Positions 6,319 through 6,802 of a DNA stretch of 6,802 nucleotides are shown piece after piece. The number at the start of each line of letters is the position of its first letter. The first letter of the stretch is position 1. The position numbers were made by a program, and so were the translations under genes. Source of the DNA: DAOSVX01 sp035379765 (GTDB lineage: Bacteria; Bacillota_I; Bacilli_A; RF39; UBA660). The stretch is taken from NCBI GenBank assembly GCA_035379765.1, contig DAOSVX010000037.1:1-6802 (forward strand), given 5' to 3'. The notes under the pieces were generated by a model. The model saw nothing but the letters and a program-made list of their open reading frames with translations, ran no database searches and was not told the DNA's origin.

Positions 6319-6802
6319 ATGTCAGTATTTGAAAAAGATGATACAAACTTTGGAGTTAATTTAATAATTCCCCAAAAAGATGGAACAATACCATTGATGA
6401 GAAGAGCCAATTGTTTTGGTGCAGGGACATGGGCATTATTTGGTGGGAAAATAAAGCAAGGAGAAACCATCGAAGCTGCTGCTCAAAGAGAAGGCGAAGA
6501 AGAGTGTGGAATAATAATTCCAAGGTCAGCAATTGAAGTTGTAAACCTTGGCCAAACCATTAATAGTAGACATATGCTCCAAGTTGGTGTGGTGGTTCAT
6601 AGTTATAAAGGTAAAATAAAAATAATGGAACCAGATTTATGCGATAAATTAAGCTATTTTAAAGAAGAAACTTTGCCAGGCAAATTATTTTTGGGGACTG
6701 TCGGTAATATTCATAAGTTTTATAAAAATCAAAACTATGTTTTAGATGAACATATATCACAAAATGCTGTAAGATCAAGCAAGAAAATGCCGATATCAAT
6801 AA
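6319..6802 (+). CDS. Nudix hydrolase, 3' end outside window
   Basis: Starts MSVFEKDDTNFGVNL and stays open through 161 codons to the window edge. The Nudix box is complete at residues 43-65: G43, E49, R57-E58, E61-E62, G64, I65, with the metal-binding glutamates present. Gly59 takes the place of the usual hydrophobic residue after RE. GAGTWALFGGKIKQGE (34-49) resembles the GAGTWALPGG lead-in of NUDT15/MutT-like nucleotide or ADP-ribose pyrophosphatases, with Phe for Pro. The enzyme would hydrolyse a nucleoside diphosphate linked to another group, but the substrate cannot be told. AGGAG at 6306-6310 lies eight bases before the ATG and a promoter precedes it. GC is about 34% by hand count over 6361-6780, against about 27% in alaS and 17% in the adjacent minus-strand gene, and it uses codons such as CCC, GGG, GGC, ACC and CTC that its neighbours rarely use. 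This suggests a later arrival. Confidence 0.88.
   Translation, partial: MSVFEKDDTNFGVNLIIPQKDGTIPLMRRANCFGAGTWALFGGKIKQGETIEAAAQREGEEECGIIIPRSAIEVVNLGQTINSRHMLQVGVVVHSYKGKIKIMEPDLCDKLSYFKEETLPGKLFLGTVGNIHKFYKNQNYVLDEHISQNAVRSSKKMPISI

Overview
This is an AT-rich bacterial chromosomal segment, most likely from a low-GC Firmicutes/Mollicutes-type Bacilli with a streamlined genome (inference). The support is a low GC content (about 27% by hand count in alaS), strong AGGAGG/GGTGAT-type ribosome binding sites, TTGACA and extended -10 promoters, and the gene order recD2 - yrrI-like permease - alaS, which I recall from the Bacillus subtilis yrrC-yrrI-alaS neighbourhood. All twelve visible tryptophans are TGG and no frame needs TGA read as Trp, so the standard bacterial code applies.

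Layout. Positions 1-1556 hold the C-terminal part of a RecD2-type DNA helicase whose start lies before the window. After a 63-base gap with an extended -10 promoter comes a tight co-directional block at 1620-5325: an AI-2E/PerM-family membrane protein, a P-loop deoxynucleoside-monophosphate-kinase-like protein, alanyl-tRNA synthetase and a 57-residue basic protein. A perfect hairpin at 5319-5342 closes the block. It also contains the stop codon of the next gene, which converges on it from the minus strand (5336-6199): a zinc-dependent phospholipase C-like protein that is exceptionally AT-rich. A short divergent promoter region (6200-6318) separates it from a Nudix hydrolase that runs off the right edge and is clearly richer in GC than the rest.

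How the genes fit together. The 1620-5325 block looks like one transcription unit of housekeeping genes (membrane transport, nucleotide metabolism, tRNA charging). The right third (phospholipase-like and Nudix genes) is a separate divergent pair with a different base composition, and I see no functional link to the block.

The most notable object is the alanyl-tRNA synthetase. At 591 residues it keeps the class II catalytic core, the tRNA-recognition helices and a zinc/editing SAD domain, but it lacks both the editing beta-barrel and the whole C-Ala domain. It also carries a Cys cluster within the catalytic part. This compact form sits at the ancestral Bacilli alaS locus. I found no defence system, CRISPR array, mobile element, tRNA or rRNA gene, and nothing that convincingly forms a wholly new system.
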